A stretch of DNA of 64,000 nucleotides from Cardiocondyla obscurior (lineage: Eukaryota; Arthropoda; Insecta; Hymenoptera; Formicidae), in NCBI RefSeq assembly GCF_019399895.1, contig NC_091877.1:5290419-5354418 (forward strand). Direction: 5' to 3'. The notes below the pieces were generated by a model that was not told the DNA's origin, did not search any database, and saw nothing but the letters and a program-made list of their open reading frames with translations. The stretch's first letter is position 1; each line of letters opens with the position of its first letter. Positions 11,199 through 21,192 of the stretch are shown here, in pieces. The translations under genes and the position numbers were made by a program.

Positions 11199-11404
11199 AA
11201 TTGTAATTCTCAATTACGGCTTTTTCCCTCCTCCCGTGCTAGGGGAGGGTTTTTTATGCCAATTAAATCCTCCTTTTCTAACTTTCAAATTTGAGTTTAT
11301 TATTTCTGTGTCAAGTCTATTTTTCTAATCTAAATTTTCTTCTATAAGAATTTTCAGCCACCTGGTTTAAGTTTTCTACAGTCAAATTCAGTTATTTTCA
11401 TACA
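11199..11404 (+). repeat. Inverted fragment of the BEL-1 LTR end
   Basis: This segment is the reverse complement of about 10,419-10,625, with only a few differences. It directly abuts the start of the 5' LTR and ends at the true LTR terminus (CATACA at 11,399-11,404), where DNA-transposon sequence begins. It lies in the opposite orientation to the rest of BEL-1. Confidence 0.85.
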
Positions 11405-12381
11405 TTATTAATCATATCCACAGTTAAATTTTCAAAAGGTGATACGGAATTATGATGTTCTTCGTTCTCTCGTTTGCGGAAGTTACTATCTGTTCTTAAA
11501 GTAGCATTGTTTTGTTCAAAAACCATTCTGTGATCTATATAACTTCCCTCGCAATAACATTTTCCACAACCAAAGTATGCGTTGTGACCTTTTGTGCCAG
11601 TAATGAAAGATTTTGCAGGAGCATCGCAAATTACTGCTCTAATTTTAACTAGGTATGTTTTGTTGTTAAAAACTATACCATTGTTATGTAACTGATTATA
11701 TTCTTGACAGAATTCTTGTAAAAATGTCTGTGCATTTTCAGGTTTCGTGCCATCAATATTAAAAATGAGACCGAGTATAGGCCACAGCTGACTTTGCGAA
11801 CTCTTTGCCAAAGGAAGCCCATCAATATTGATATTTATTTCAATTACATCTATGTCGGGAAAGTTTGAACAACTACGTAATTTTTCTTGCAATGCGTTTT
11901 TTAAACCGTAATGCAAATAATGCCCATTATCACATTTTCGAATGATTGTTTTTTTAGGTGTATTCATTAACGTTCTGGCATCATTGGGCAAGTCATTGTA
12001 ACCTTCCTGTTTTAATATTTGCAGCAAAGCAGAAAGTGATCTCTGAGTAACATTGTACTCAATTGCCCACGATTGTAACTTTTCTTTTAAAGCAGACTTT
12101 ACTATCCTGGGATCATTATTTTCAGCAAATTCTTGTGTATAATCTCTTGTGCTATTATATGCCTTTGTAATATATGTCTCTGTTCTATTTGCAACCATTT
12201 CAAGAAATTCGTTTTTCACAATTTCAGCATCGTTATCTAATGATTGCGTACATGAACGATCTTCTACATTCTTCACAGTGCTCTCTTCAAAAGTTACATT
12301 TTCTTCAATGTTTTTCATTTGGAGTAGGCGACGATTTTGTTGCCTGCGTGATAATTCTGTAAATCTCTTTATTTTTGGCAT
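11398..12381 (-). pseudogene. N-terminal half of a transposase-like protein, cut by LTR sequence
   Basis: The ATG at 12,379-12,381 gives MPKIKRFTELSRRQQNRR. The frame is also open upstream to about 12,459. The middle reads VIEININIDGLPLAKSSQSQLWPILG, then VKIRAVICDAPAKSF and a treble-cysteine GCGKCYCEG segment. I recall this arrangement (NIDGLP, WPILG, CDAP, ExxHxxxSPF) from widespread arthropod and cnidarian transposase-like proteins that resemble the tnp2 domain of CACTA elements; that placement is tentative. The frame runs off at the LTR junction (11,404), and its last two codons and stop come from LTR sequence. The catalytic C-terminal half is therefore missing. No terminal repeat was found. 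Confidence 0.6.
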
Positions 12382-12546
12382 TGCACTTTTATTTACGCAG
12401 ACACTTTTCCTATAGTTGTAACCGCAATTGCGCCAGGTTTGATTCCAGCTATTGTACAATAATTTAACGTTTTACACGTTTGAAAATATGAAAACATAAC
12501 AATAAACGAAAATGTTTACTTACAAAATAATACTACTTTCAATTAT

Positions 12547-12711
12547 GTACCTAGCAAACACAATGTTAAATGTAACGTACATGTTATTATTAATTTTCTA
12601 CTTAACAATGTAATTGCTTTAAAACATGTCTTTATAACAATTAGATAATTAAGTACGAAATTAATACTAACATGTACGTTATATTTAACATGTATTGCGT
12701 TAGCTGAGTAC
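12547..12711. mobile_element. Small MITE-like inverted repeat
   Basis: Arms of about 50 bp face each other, 12,547-12,596 against 12,658-12,711, both containing GTTAAATRTAACGTACATGTTA. The total is about 165 bp with an AT-rich centre. It has no coding capacity. Its length and inverted arms suggest a miniature DNA transposon. Confidence 0.6.
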
Positions 12712-12898
12712 AGAATGACAGTGTGTTGAAAATATAAATTAGCGTTATTGAAAACTTTTGTAAGTAATGTTTAACTTATTTTGTTTTAAATTTTTTTATT
12801 AGAATTAAGACTTATTTTTAATTCATAAAGAAAGTAAAACATACAAAAAATAATATTAACAAAACAAAAAAATACAAATAGTAACGTGTGAAACATAC

Positions 12899-13350
12899 TT
12901 GTAACTAATCTTATTCATAATTTTTGATTATTTACCCGACATATAAAGTTAATGAAACATATTTTCTGTTTCAGTGCAAAACCGGAACAATGAAAAAAAT
13001 AGCACTGAACATTATAAAAAAGGATGCAAAAACAGAACTTATAACAATTCTAAAAAGGCTTGAAAGTAATGTATTTAAAATGTTGATTTTTTACCCAAAA
13101 TATGAATTTTAATAAAACACATTTTCTGTTTCAGCACCAAAACGGAGGTAGGAAACGAATTGGCACAGACAACATTAAAAGAGTATGCAGAGGTACTAAT
13201 TGAAACATTTAAAACATGACTTGTAAGCAGTCATATTCAATATGTTGCTTTTTTTCCAAATATATTTAATTTAATAAAATACATTTTCTGTTTTAGCACC
13301 AAAACGAAGTAAGGGAACGATTTGGCACTGAAGACAGTAAAAGAAGATTG
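12899..13350. repeat. Degenerate tandem repeat array, first block
   Basis: About three copies of a 150-180 bp unit start near 12,958, 13,119 and 13,281. Each contains a CATTTTCTGTTTCAG-like block followed by CAAAACGGAGxAAGGGAACGA and GCACTGAACA. The tail of a preceding unit is visible at 12,899-12,957. The TTTCTGTTTCAG block looks like a splice acceptor on the plus strand. Related units recur at 14,641-15,650. Confidence 0.65.
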
Positions 13351-13376
13351 AAAAAAACATTCTTACCGTTACAGTC

Positions 13377-13484
13377 GTCTTCAAATAATAAGAAATAAAA
13401 TCTCTTTTATTCGGTCCAGAAATGTAAAGTACGGCTTAATTAATTAATAACAGGTTCCTCTTACAACAACGCCCACCAATTCAC
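13377..13484 (-). pseudogene. Exon-like unit, copy 1 (decayed)
   Basis: On the minus strand this piece has an acceptor CTGTCCAG before 13,484 and a donor GTAAGA at 13,371-13,376. It is clearly related to 14,132-14,234 (shared TGRRTTGKTGGGCGTTG beginning). All frames contain stops. It is best read as a decayed duplicate exon. Confidence 0.4.
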
Positions 13485-13589
13485 TGGACAGAGAGACTGT
13501 AAAATCGAAATATACAATTACAAGGTATTCTATGTAGATAGTTAATTTTAAAATGTTAAACACACCAATGAAAAACGGCAGTCAATTAT

Positions 13590-14120
13590 TTCATTCAAAG
13601 ATTTAAATAATTTAAAAAATAACTGCTGATTTTAAGAGTTGTATGTTCACATTTATAACAACCAGTGTTAAATTATTCAGTATATTACATATTTAGTTTT
13701 TGGCTGCCAATGTCTAACCGATGAATGAAACATTACCCTCTTCCAACAAATTAGTGTAACACTGCAGACTTATTAGATTATTAAAATGTAATAGAAATTA
13801 ATATTTATCGGTGATATACAAATGTCTGTTTAATTTTAATAATAAAATAAATCAGCGGTGATATACTGGCGTGGTGAGACCAAATAGTTAACTGTTTATC
13901 GGTGAGACATTAGCAGCAAAGGTGTTAATACATTTTCAATATATGCTTATCAACATATTATAACTTATTCAATATTTAAAGTTCCAGGTAACTAAAGAAA
14001 GAAGCCGCAAACCCCAGATATTTAAGATTACTTGCATAAAAAAAAAATGTAAAATGCTTGCTACACAATAATAAATACTTTTACGTAGAAATGTAATACA
14101 ATTGTAATAATTACTTTAAA
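13590..14120. other. AT-rich spacer between exon-like units
   Basis: No gene is seen. Part of it (around 13,640-13,700) resembles 14,490-14,650, so the spacer was probably duplicated together with the exon-like units. Confidence 0.35.
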
Positions 14121-14131
14121 TTTATTTTTAC

Positions 14132-14234
14132 CTTTTACGTCTTCTTCCAATAATATAAAATATTTAATTTGTTCAATTATCGCTGTAAGTCCTGTCTAGA
14201 ACAAGTTTCTCTACACCAACGCCCAACAACTCAC
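14132..14234 (-). pseudogene. Exon-like unit, copy 2 (decayed)
   Basis: It has the minus-strand acceptor CTGTATCCAG before 14,234 and a donor GTAAAAA after CGTAAAAG at 14,132. The frame is open for about 19 codons (ELLGVGVEKLVLD) and then hits TGA. Homologous to 13,377-13,484 at its start and to 15,014-15,106 at its end. Confidence 0.42.
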
Positions 14235-14640
14235 TGGATACAGAGACTGAAATCCAGATATTTAATTATAAGGTATACCATGTAGATAGTTAATCAAAAC
14301 ATTCTACACACACTACTGAAAAACGGAATTTATTTTTAAAGTTATTTAAACATTTAATTTCTATGTATTAATTCTTTAAATAGAATGTTTTTTATGTTTT
14401 GTTGTAATGAAAGAATATCTTTAATTAGAAAATTAATGTACAGGAATAAAAGGCTTCAATAACTTAAAAAGTAACTGCTAATCTTGAGAAGTGTATATAC
14501 ACCATTAATAACTAAAACTGTGTTAAAAAAACATTAAATATATACGCATTTTAATAGATTTTAAATATTTTCATGTCAGTAATCTCAATTAAAATTTAGT
14601 TATTTAACACAAAAAATATAAATTGTATTATAACATATTT

Positions 14641-15650
14641 AGTCTTTCATCATAAAAACGGAGTAAGGGAACGAATTTAAACTTCAAATGATAAATGAGG
14701 CAAAAATACATATTTCGAAAAAATTAATCATGCTTTTAAGTCGTATCAATCAAAATTTTGCTTCTTGATTCGAGATAAATAAAATTTAAAATAAAACAAT
14801 AATTTTCTGGTCCCCTAAAAAATGGAGCAAGGGAACGAATTAGCACTGAACACAACAAGAGAATATGCAGAAACACAAATTATAACATTTTTAAACATGC
14901 TTAAAAGTAGTCTTATTTAAGATGTTGGTTTTTTACTTGAAGTTTAAATTTTTAAGAAACACATTTTTTTTATTTCAATGCTAAAACAAATAAAGAGATT
15001 TTTACACATACCTTTTACGTTTTTCTCCAACACTTTTAGGTATTACTGCTCCAAAATGCAATAAAAAATCCTGTAGAAAACAGGTCTGATCAAGGATGGT
15101 TAATCTGAAAGAGGAGACTGCAATTGAGCAGCAATCCAGACAACGTTAAAAACGTATATCTTTTTCTGCTCTCGGTGCCTTATCTCCTACAAAACCAAAA
15201 ATTTGTCTAAGTACAAAAAAGAATTCTCCTAATGCATCACATTTTCTGTTTCAGTGCAAAAACGCAGCGAGGGAACGAACTAGCACTGAACACAGTAAAA
15301 GAGCATGCAGTAATAAAAACTGTAACATTTCAAATATGCTTGTACATAATCTTATTAAAGATTTTACTTTCCCACCTTACTAATGAATGTTAATGTTACA
15401 CATTTTTATTTTAAGCAAGAAAACCAATAAAGTAAATGTACTGCAACTTTAAAAAGTGAGAGAGGATGCAGAAATACAAAATGTAACATACCAGGCATGT
15501 CTGTAATTAACCAAAATCAAAATTTATCTCTTTGACCTGAGGTATGAATTTTAATGTTACACATTTTCTTTTTCAATAAAAAAAAACGAAGCAATTAAAC
15601 GTATTGGACATTAATATAAAAAAAAGAGAACAAAGTTTTTCATACCTTTA
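14641..15650. repeat. Degenerate tandem repeat array, second block
   Basis: Further units of the same family start near 14,641, 14,800, 15,236, 15,395 and 15,555. The best preserved share AAGGGAACGAAYTAGCACTGAACA, AGAGxATGCAG and ACATGCTT. The array is interrupted by the exon-like unit at 15,014-15,106. Confidence 0.65.
15014..15106 (-). CDS. Best-preserved exon of the duplicated series
   Basis: This 93-bp minus-strand interval is fully open in one frame. An acceptor (CTCCTCTTTCAG) ends at 15,107 and a donor GTATGT occupies 15,008-15,013. It encodes about 30 residues with LDQTCFLQDFLLHFGAV. Its length is a multiple of three, so skipping or duplicating it would keep the frame. I do not recognise the protein. 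It could be part of a host gene with repeated exons or of a decayed paralogue. Confidence 0.4.
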
Positions 15651-15730
15651 ACGTTCTAAATAATCTTTTTCTCAACACAATCGCTTCGCAAACAGCCAAA
15701 ATCGTCGATCGCTCCGTGTACTTTCAATAA
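15646..15730 (-). pseudogene. Exon-like unit, copy 4 (partial)
   Basis: A minus-strand donor GTATGA follows CGTTAAAG, as in the other copies, and the upstream sequence (TTGTGTTGAGAAAAAG) is open in one frame for about 20 codons. The acceptor is unclear. Confidence 0.3.
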
Positions 15731-15989
15731 TGGATTAACAAGGTGTGAACGAGTAATGGAAACACGGAGAAATAGAGTAACAGATGACAGATGAAGATAA
15801 TGGAGCATCAAGAGCGTCTTTAATCCCTCGCAATCTATCTATACTGTGACTTATAGAAAAGTATAAGTTTCGATCAAATTAAAATTAATGCGATGTAATT
15901 GTCAAATTTTTGTTTATTGAGAAAATTTGTATTACATATAAATATAAAATGTAAAAGCAATTTTTTTTTCTTTATATGTAAGTTACAGG
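15731..15989. other. Spacer
   Basis: No gene recognised between the duplicated exon series and the PRPF6 relic. Confidence 0.4.
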
Positions 15990-16770
15990 AAAGGCTTCGA
16001 AAGTTTTCTTCAATAAATGCAATGCTGCGTCAAGATTATTAAGGGTCCACTCGAATTTAGCGCTTTTCATCATCACTAAGCGTTGGAGCAGATGCTCTGA
16101 CTTTTGTTAATAAACGTCGCGCTCTTTCATATTCTGAGTTTTCAGACTCAAGTTTTACCATTACCAGCCAAATCTTTTCTGAATTTGGATTAGCTTAAAA
16201 CGCAAGAGACAAAATACCTCTAGCTGCTGGTACATCACCCTAAAAAAAATTAAAATTAAATAAAACAAATTCAGAAAATAAAATAAAATATAATTAACTC
16301 TCAAACAATGCGTTATTCTGTCTATTTATAATGTTAATTAATTTTATTTGATGTATCAGACATTAAGGAATTAGAATTATTGTAAAAATGCTTTAAAAAT
16401 TGTGACATACATAATATAAAAAAAATTTAAAAAAGTTTTAAAAATTCAAAAGTGTGAAAAATGGATTTAATCCTACATTACTATAAACTTGCACTGTTTT
16501 AGGAATAAAATATACAATGGTGAATTTACTTACAGCAAGCTCTTTTAATTCAACACCTATTAACCAAATCTTCGCTTTTAGGACAATGAGCAACTGCCCT
16601 TTGTAATAAAGTTTCCAAAGATTCTCGCGTACCATACATCTTTTTGAAGTAAGCGGTGTGCAGCCAAATTGACATTTTACTAGGACATGTCATTAATGTA
16701 TATGCATATAAACAACTGTGGCATATTCCAAGACTCCTTGTTAAGCACACTGTATATATATTTCATCTGC
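15990..16770 (-). pseudogene. PRPF6: PRPF6 (U5/tri-snRNP splicing factor) pseudogene fragment with introns
   Basis: PRPF6 bridges U5 and U4/U6 in the spliceosome through many HAT repeats. Two exons are readable on the minus strand. The first (about 16,533-16,770) includes SIWLHTAYFKKMYGTRESLETLLQRAVAHCPKSE, here quoted only as the pieces GTRESLETLLQ and RAVAHCPKSE. It ends at a GTAAGT donor near 16,530. The second begins after TTTTAG at about 16,241 with GDVPAARGILSLAF, then a TAA where Gln is expected, then LESENSEYERARRLL and a frameshift before LNNLDAALHLL. The intron between them is kept, so this is a segmental rather than a retrotransposed copy. Internal stops and at least two shifts show it is not functional. 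Confidence 0.82.
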
Positions 16771-16884
16771 ATTTACAGTAGAGTGTATTAAATTTTGGTA
16801 CTGAAAATAACAAATCGTTATAAATAAATAAAGCAAAGGAACTAAATTATGTGTAAAATAAAACAAAAATCAGTTTTCCTTAAA

Positions 16885-17060
16885 GATTCTCATAGACTTT
16901 AATACTTATCCTTAATTCTCGGCCCTCAGCAACCAAATGTGCTACATCTGGTAGTATTTGAATTACTAATTCAAATACTATTTTTTCACCAGCATTATTG
17001 TTAGGGTCAACTATCTGAGCTGCAGCAAGGTATATGTTTAAGAAAAATTTTTAGGACCAT
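16885..17060 (-). pseudogene. Exon-like piece of an unrecognised protein
   Basis: An acceptor (TTTTATTCTAG) near 17,060 is followed, after an early frame problem, by an open stretch reading YLAAAQIVDPNNNAGEKIVF and continuing to VAEGRELRISIKVYENL and a stop. It has the look of a helical-repeat protein. It does not match PRPF6 as I know it, and I cannot name it. Confidence 0.35.
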
Positions 17061-17305
17061 CTAGAATAAAATTGAAAATTAATTAATTAATAACCATAAC
17101 TGTCAGTAAGCTATTAAGAAGATTTACTTACTATTTACTATCCCCTTGACAATGTCCAAGAATGAATTAAAATACTGAAAAGACTAACTTAATAGTGAGG
17201 GAGTAATATCACGTTATAGCGTTCGAATCAATGCAGTTTAACTTTTAGGTTGTTATATTTTTAGGTTACAATAAGCGCGGATTTTTAAAATGTCTTAAAG
17301 TCATC
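17061..17305. other. Spacer
   Basis: No gene seen. The last bases (GTCTTAAAGTCATC) continue across the LTR insertion into the repeat at 17,710. Confidence 0.4.
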
Positions 17306-17709
17306 TGTTACACCAGGACGGTGTAAGGGGTCCGTCCTCCCGGAACTGTTGTATTCTCGAGGGGCGTCGTTTAAATAAAACTCTTTATTTTTACTCCAAA
17401 CACCTTTTATTTTCCTTAAGTTATGTTCCTTGGCTTCGGGCAGCGTTACCCCGTCGTTTCGGTTATCAGAATGACCCGCGGACATTCGGTGGCCGCGGGT
17501 TTTATACGCGACTGTTGCTAAGGCGGAAATGCAACCGTCCGCGGATTCCGGGCGCGTAGGACAGTGACCGCGTTCGGTCATTGCCTAGGCGAAAAGTGCA
17601 AGGCGTCGATCGGTCAGCGGATTCCGCGATCGGGTGATCCGATCGACGCTGGTTGTTAACCCGGCCTTCGCGTGCGTGGCCTTGCTGTTGCCAGGGTCGG
17701 GTTACAACA
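17306..17709. repeat. Solo LTR, 404 bp (family S, copy 1)
   Basis: Begins TGTTACACC and ends GGTTACAACA, flanked on both sides by the 4-bp duplication CATC (17,302-17,305 and 17,710-17,713). It is GC-rich and contains AAATAAA-type sequence near 17,372. Ends and internal blocks match the solo LTRs at 21,381-21,776 and 62,631-63,033. The long minus-strand frame inside it is not supported as a gene. Confidence 0.85.
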
Positions 17710-17862
17710 CATCTTTAAGACGTCTTTTCTAAGACGGTTTTATGACATGTCTAAAAGACGTCTTAAAGACGTCTTTTGGTGAAGTCTTAAAGACGTCTTT
17801 TGGTGAAGTCTTAAAGACGCCGCAAAAATGACGTCTTTAAGACATCTTTTAGACATGCATGT
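17710..17862. repeat. Short tandem repeats of AAGACGTCTT
   Basis: Palindromic AAGACGTCTT cores recur, including two tandem copies of a 30-bp unit containing AGACGTCTTTTGGTGAAGTC. The repeat was split by the solo LTR, since related sequence continues left of 17,302. Confidence 0.75.
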
Positions 17863-18425
17863 TCACTGGGCATCTTCTCACACATTAAAATTTTTTTATT
17901 AGTGCCCGGCAAGAGAAAGGAAGCGAAGGAGAAGACAAGAAGAAACAAAGAACTGGTCTGGATTTTATATAAAAATAATATTAAAAGATCGTAAATGTAT
18001 GCGTGCGCGTGTGAACGAGAATGCGTGCCATGAGATATAATGTATCACGCTTGGTTCGCGAATCTGATACTTTATATCTTCTCGCACACGTTTGTCAGTA
18101 TGCGGCGAGAACGCGAGAGTGTAATGTAACATCTGCAAATAATTATTTTTTACGCAAATAAATTCAATTGTGGTGGAGTTTTTAGAGGGGTTTAGGTGTA
18201 AGAGCGACAAGGAAGCTGCAGGATGAGTAAACGCGCGATAGATGGCGGGAAATATTGTCTAAAGAGAATAGGCGGAATCAGCGAAAGCACGCGACGAGCG
18301 AAAATTCTGTGGAGACGTCCAATCTGGATCTCTTTATTTTTTTTGTAAATTGCCTTTGTTGTTTATGTCGTTGCTTGTATCGTTGTTAAACATAAGGATA
18401 TATATATGTTTTATATATATATATT
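17863..18425. other. No gene; contains a MITE fragment
   Basis: The stretch 18,200-18,290 (AGCGACAAGGAAGC ... AAAGAGAATAGGCGGAA) resembles the arm of the foldback MITE at 50,735-50,810. The remainder is AT-rich and ends in a TA microsatellite. Confidence 0.45.
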
Positions 18426-18943
18426 TGGGAATCTCACTAACTCGCGGGATAGGGAACGCGCAGGATAGCGAAATAACCCAAGAATAAAAGTACCATTAAT
18501 AAAGTATATTTCAACCAATATAAAACCAATGTAAAAAGGAAATAGACGATGACAAAGGAAATAAGAAATACGAAGACTCGATATAAAGTTAAATGAAAAT
18601 CGTCGCGTGCGCGCGGAACGACTTCGAGTGCTGGACTGACGCTCCGAAGCGTCGCCAGCAAGGAAGCGCAAGAGGAAGTCTCTTTGTGGCTTATGAGCCC
18701 TTTGTTAAAGACGGGACTTCCCGATGCATCATGCGAGCTGATGCAATGCTGCATCAGCGGAAGCTGACGAAAAAGCTTCCAGAAGGTATGAGGTCCAGGG
18801 TCCAGGGTCCCGTTGCCAAGCCGGGCTGTTGCTAGGCAAGGGAGAAGATAGTGCGCGGCACTATCAATTGCTTGCGCCGACGGCCGGCCGCAGGTGATAC
18901 CGGAACCGTCATCTGTTGAGGTGCGGGCAAATCCGCACCCACA
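18426..18943. repeat. Candidate solo LTR, about 518 bp
   Basis: The sequence runs from TGGGAATCTC to GCACCCACA (on the minus strand TGTGGGTGCGG to GATTCCCA), with the GC-rich half towards 18,943. It sits inside a TA-rich microsatellite, so a target-site duplication cannot be told apart from the repeat. No second copy is in the window. The open frames inside are not convincing genes. Confidence 0.45.
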
Positions 18944-19584
18944 TATATATATATAATGAATTACTACTCCATATTTTCGGGCTCAATTTATTTATCACTT
19001 ATTCATGCACATTTATATTAATAATCTCAATATCAGATAAAGTTAATTTTGAAATAAAACGATGTGGTTGGTTAGTACAACTTACGCTTATATAGATTAC
19101 ATCAAATGTGAAGTGACCGGTCACTTTGAGTACACTATATAAGATATCGTTTAAAATTAAATATGTACTACAAATATATATATCTCAAGTCATGCTTTGA
19201 AATAACTACAGTATTGGAAAAGACAAAAGTAACTGCTACATATTAAATTTATTCTTGTAAGGACATCAATAAACTACAAATACAAGCGCAATACTATGTA
19301 ACTTTCTTATAAATCAAATAGTATGAGAAGAATGTATTGTGTTTGTGTTTGTGTTTGTAGTGCTAATGATGTCTTTCCAAACGCACCTCATGTTTGCAGT
19401 CTGCAGCATACATTTATCTTTTACTTAAGATATTTGTCACGATAATATTTAATTGCAAATTTTTATGTTATCAACAGTGTTAATAATACCGACATTTGTA
19501 ATTTCAACCTTATCATCTTTATTAGAGTTCGGCTTTCACGTCAAGACTTCCTTTAAATACAATATTTACATTTTAATATTAAAA
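18944..19584. other. No gene seen
   Basis: AT-rich sequence with TA microsatellite at the left edge. It forms the left flank of the Merlin element. Confidence 0.5.
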
Positions 19585-19589
19585 AATAG

Positions 19590-20040
19590 GTAAGTGTATA
19601 GAAAATGGGCCTACTCTCCGATCTTCTTGAAATTTTGGTTACGCGTAGATTTCAACCTGTAAAAAACGAATCTGTTAAAATTGTCGCAAAGCATAAGTAA
19701 TAAAGTTATGAATTTTTTAATATTGATACTAGGTTAGATAATATATCACACCACAAATGTCTACACATACTCTGCATGCTCCCCTTCCCTTTTACCTGCT
19801 TTAACTAGCCCCTCTCGTCAAAATTATCAGTTTCTTTTTTTTTTGCTTTATTTAATTTTATAATAAAAATAAACTAATACATTTCTTGATAGATCATAAA
19901 TTAATTGCATGTAAAATATAATGTCCAAGATGTAACGTAAAATTAACAAATGATAAAAGTACTTTTCTATTTTGTTGTTGTAAAACATTTCCTGATAAAA
20001 ATATGCATAAGAAAAAAATTAGATAATATAATTAGTCGAT
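19590..20040 (+). repeat. Left long inverted repeat of the Merlin element
   Basis: Reverse complement of roughly 30,220-30,680 with about 10 per cent divergence. It includes GGGCCTAC, TTACGCGTAGATTTC and the decayed N-terminal transposase codons (CPRCNVKL). It ends at GTCGATACATGG, where the C-terminal coding half (opposite strand) begins. Confidence 0.75.
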
Positions 20041-20044
20041 ACAT

Positions 20045-20400
20045 GGTTTAACATCTTGTATGGTTTTTGAAGGATATAAACCCGAGATGGCCTTGAAAAA
20101 TGCGGCAATACGATTTTCGTATTTATGAGCGCGTTTGAAGAGAAATTCGGCCAGATATCCCATAAGATATTCACTACGTGTTACGTAACGTGGGATATTA
20201 GCTTGAACCTCTCCTCAACTACTCCTACTTCTCAAACGCGTTCGATGTTCTGAGTATGGGCTTCTGAAAAAATTAAATATTTTATTTTTGTTATTTATGA
20301 AAATAATAAGTGTTTTTTATTAAATATCTACCTGTTTCTGGATCAACAAAATGAATCGAATGATTCACCATTAAGGGTTGGAAGCCTCTACTACTGTAAA
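20045..20400 (-). pseudogene. Merlin transposase, C-terminal half
   Basis: Read on the minus strand: FQPLMVNHSIHFVDPETG, then a short intron (donor after ACAGGT near 20,328, acceptor TTTTTTCAG near 20,272), then AHTQNIERV, a TGA where Trp is expected, and after a frameshift IPRYVTRSEYLMGYLAEFLFKR to GLYPSKTIQDV. This is the last part of the ISXO2-like/IS1595 DDE domain. The first part is at 29,583-30,487 beyond the Gypsy insertion. Confidence 0.75.
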
Positions 20401-20401
20401 G

Positions 20402-20680
20402 TGTAATAGTTACATTCAGTCGGTTATGCGGTGTGATTGGTCTTGGGTACGGTTGGCTTAACAGGATTGGCTGGAATGGGTGAGCATGCGCGGGGAAAAA
20501 ACATGACGAGTGTGTGCATGAGTGAGAGAGCTGAAGATTTGGTGTGTGGGTGTGTAAGACGGGTGAAGAGAAGAGAGTAGAATATAATTATTTTATATAC
20601 GAGTCCTAGATTCCATCCACATTCCCTCACTGCTTGAGCTCATCCTGATATCAAGGTTCTAAGGCCAACCTATTTCTACA
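20402..20680 (+). repeat. 5' LTR of Gypsy-2
   Basis: Begins TGTAATAGTTAC and ends CCTATTTCTACA. It is closely similar to 29,305-29,582 along its full length. Contains GTGTGTGCATGAGTG and a poorly defined TATA-like TTTTATATAC near 20,590. Confidence 0.82.
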
Positions 20681-21060
20681 GCATCAAAAGTGAGACATTA
20701 GAGGAATCTTTTCAAGAGAACACAATTTTTTTTGGTCGTCAGTGGAAACCATTATGGCACGGAAGAATATCAGTACGTTTTGCGCCAAAAATTTTTTTTC
20801 TTGTTGGCTGGCATATCTGAGCAAGTTAACTTGACTCCATATACAGGAAAGACTGCCTGTAGTCATTGAGCACATCATAAATATTAGTGCTACGTCTCGT
20901 TGGCTCGACTTCCTGTTCTACAATCTTTGCCTTTGGCGTGTGTCTTTTTTTTACGCGAGTGTGCTCGTCGGTCAAGAGTCCTTCATTTTGGGATACCTGT
21001 AGCAGCCGTGTATAAGACTTTCGTACATATTCTGCTTGCAAGACTAAATTTTGTAACAAG
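20681..21060 (-). other. Unrecognised minus-strand open frames in Gypsy-2 leader
   Basis: Two partly overlapping minus-strand frames (20,826-21,059 and 20,684-20,878) may be one broken protein. One reads NIYDVLNDYRQSFL and the other QEKKFLAQNVLIFFRAIMV. No motif is recognised. It may be a fragment of another transposon inserted just after the LTR, since no normal primer-binding site is seen there. Confidence 0.3.
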
Positions 21061-21192
21061 TTATTAGCATTTTGGCATTTATAGACTTGATTTCAATAGC
21101 AACGATCTATCAAGATGAAGTGCTCATAGCCAATCTAATGCTTCAAGACAATACAAAAGAAAGTTGAAATATTGAAACAACTGCCTCTCATT

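Noticed and set aside
17285..17581. 98-codon open frame on the minus strand
   Set aside because: Crosses the boundary of a solo LTR with a clear CATC duplication; no coding evidence.
18437..18835. Several overlapping frames of about 80-105 codons
   Set aside because: Within the candidate solo LTR; open on both strands, no motif.
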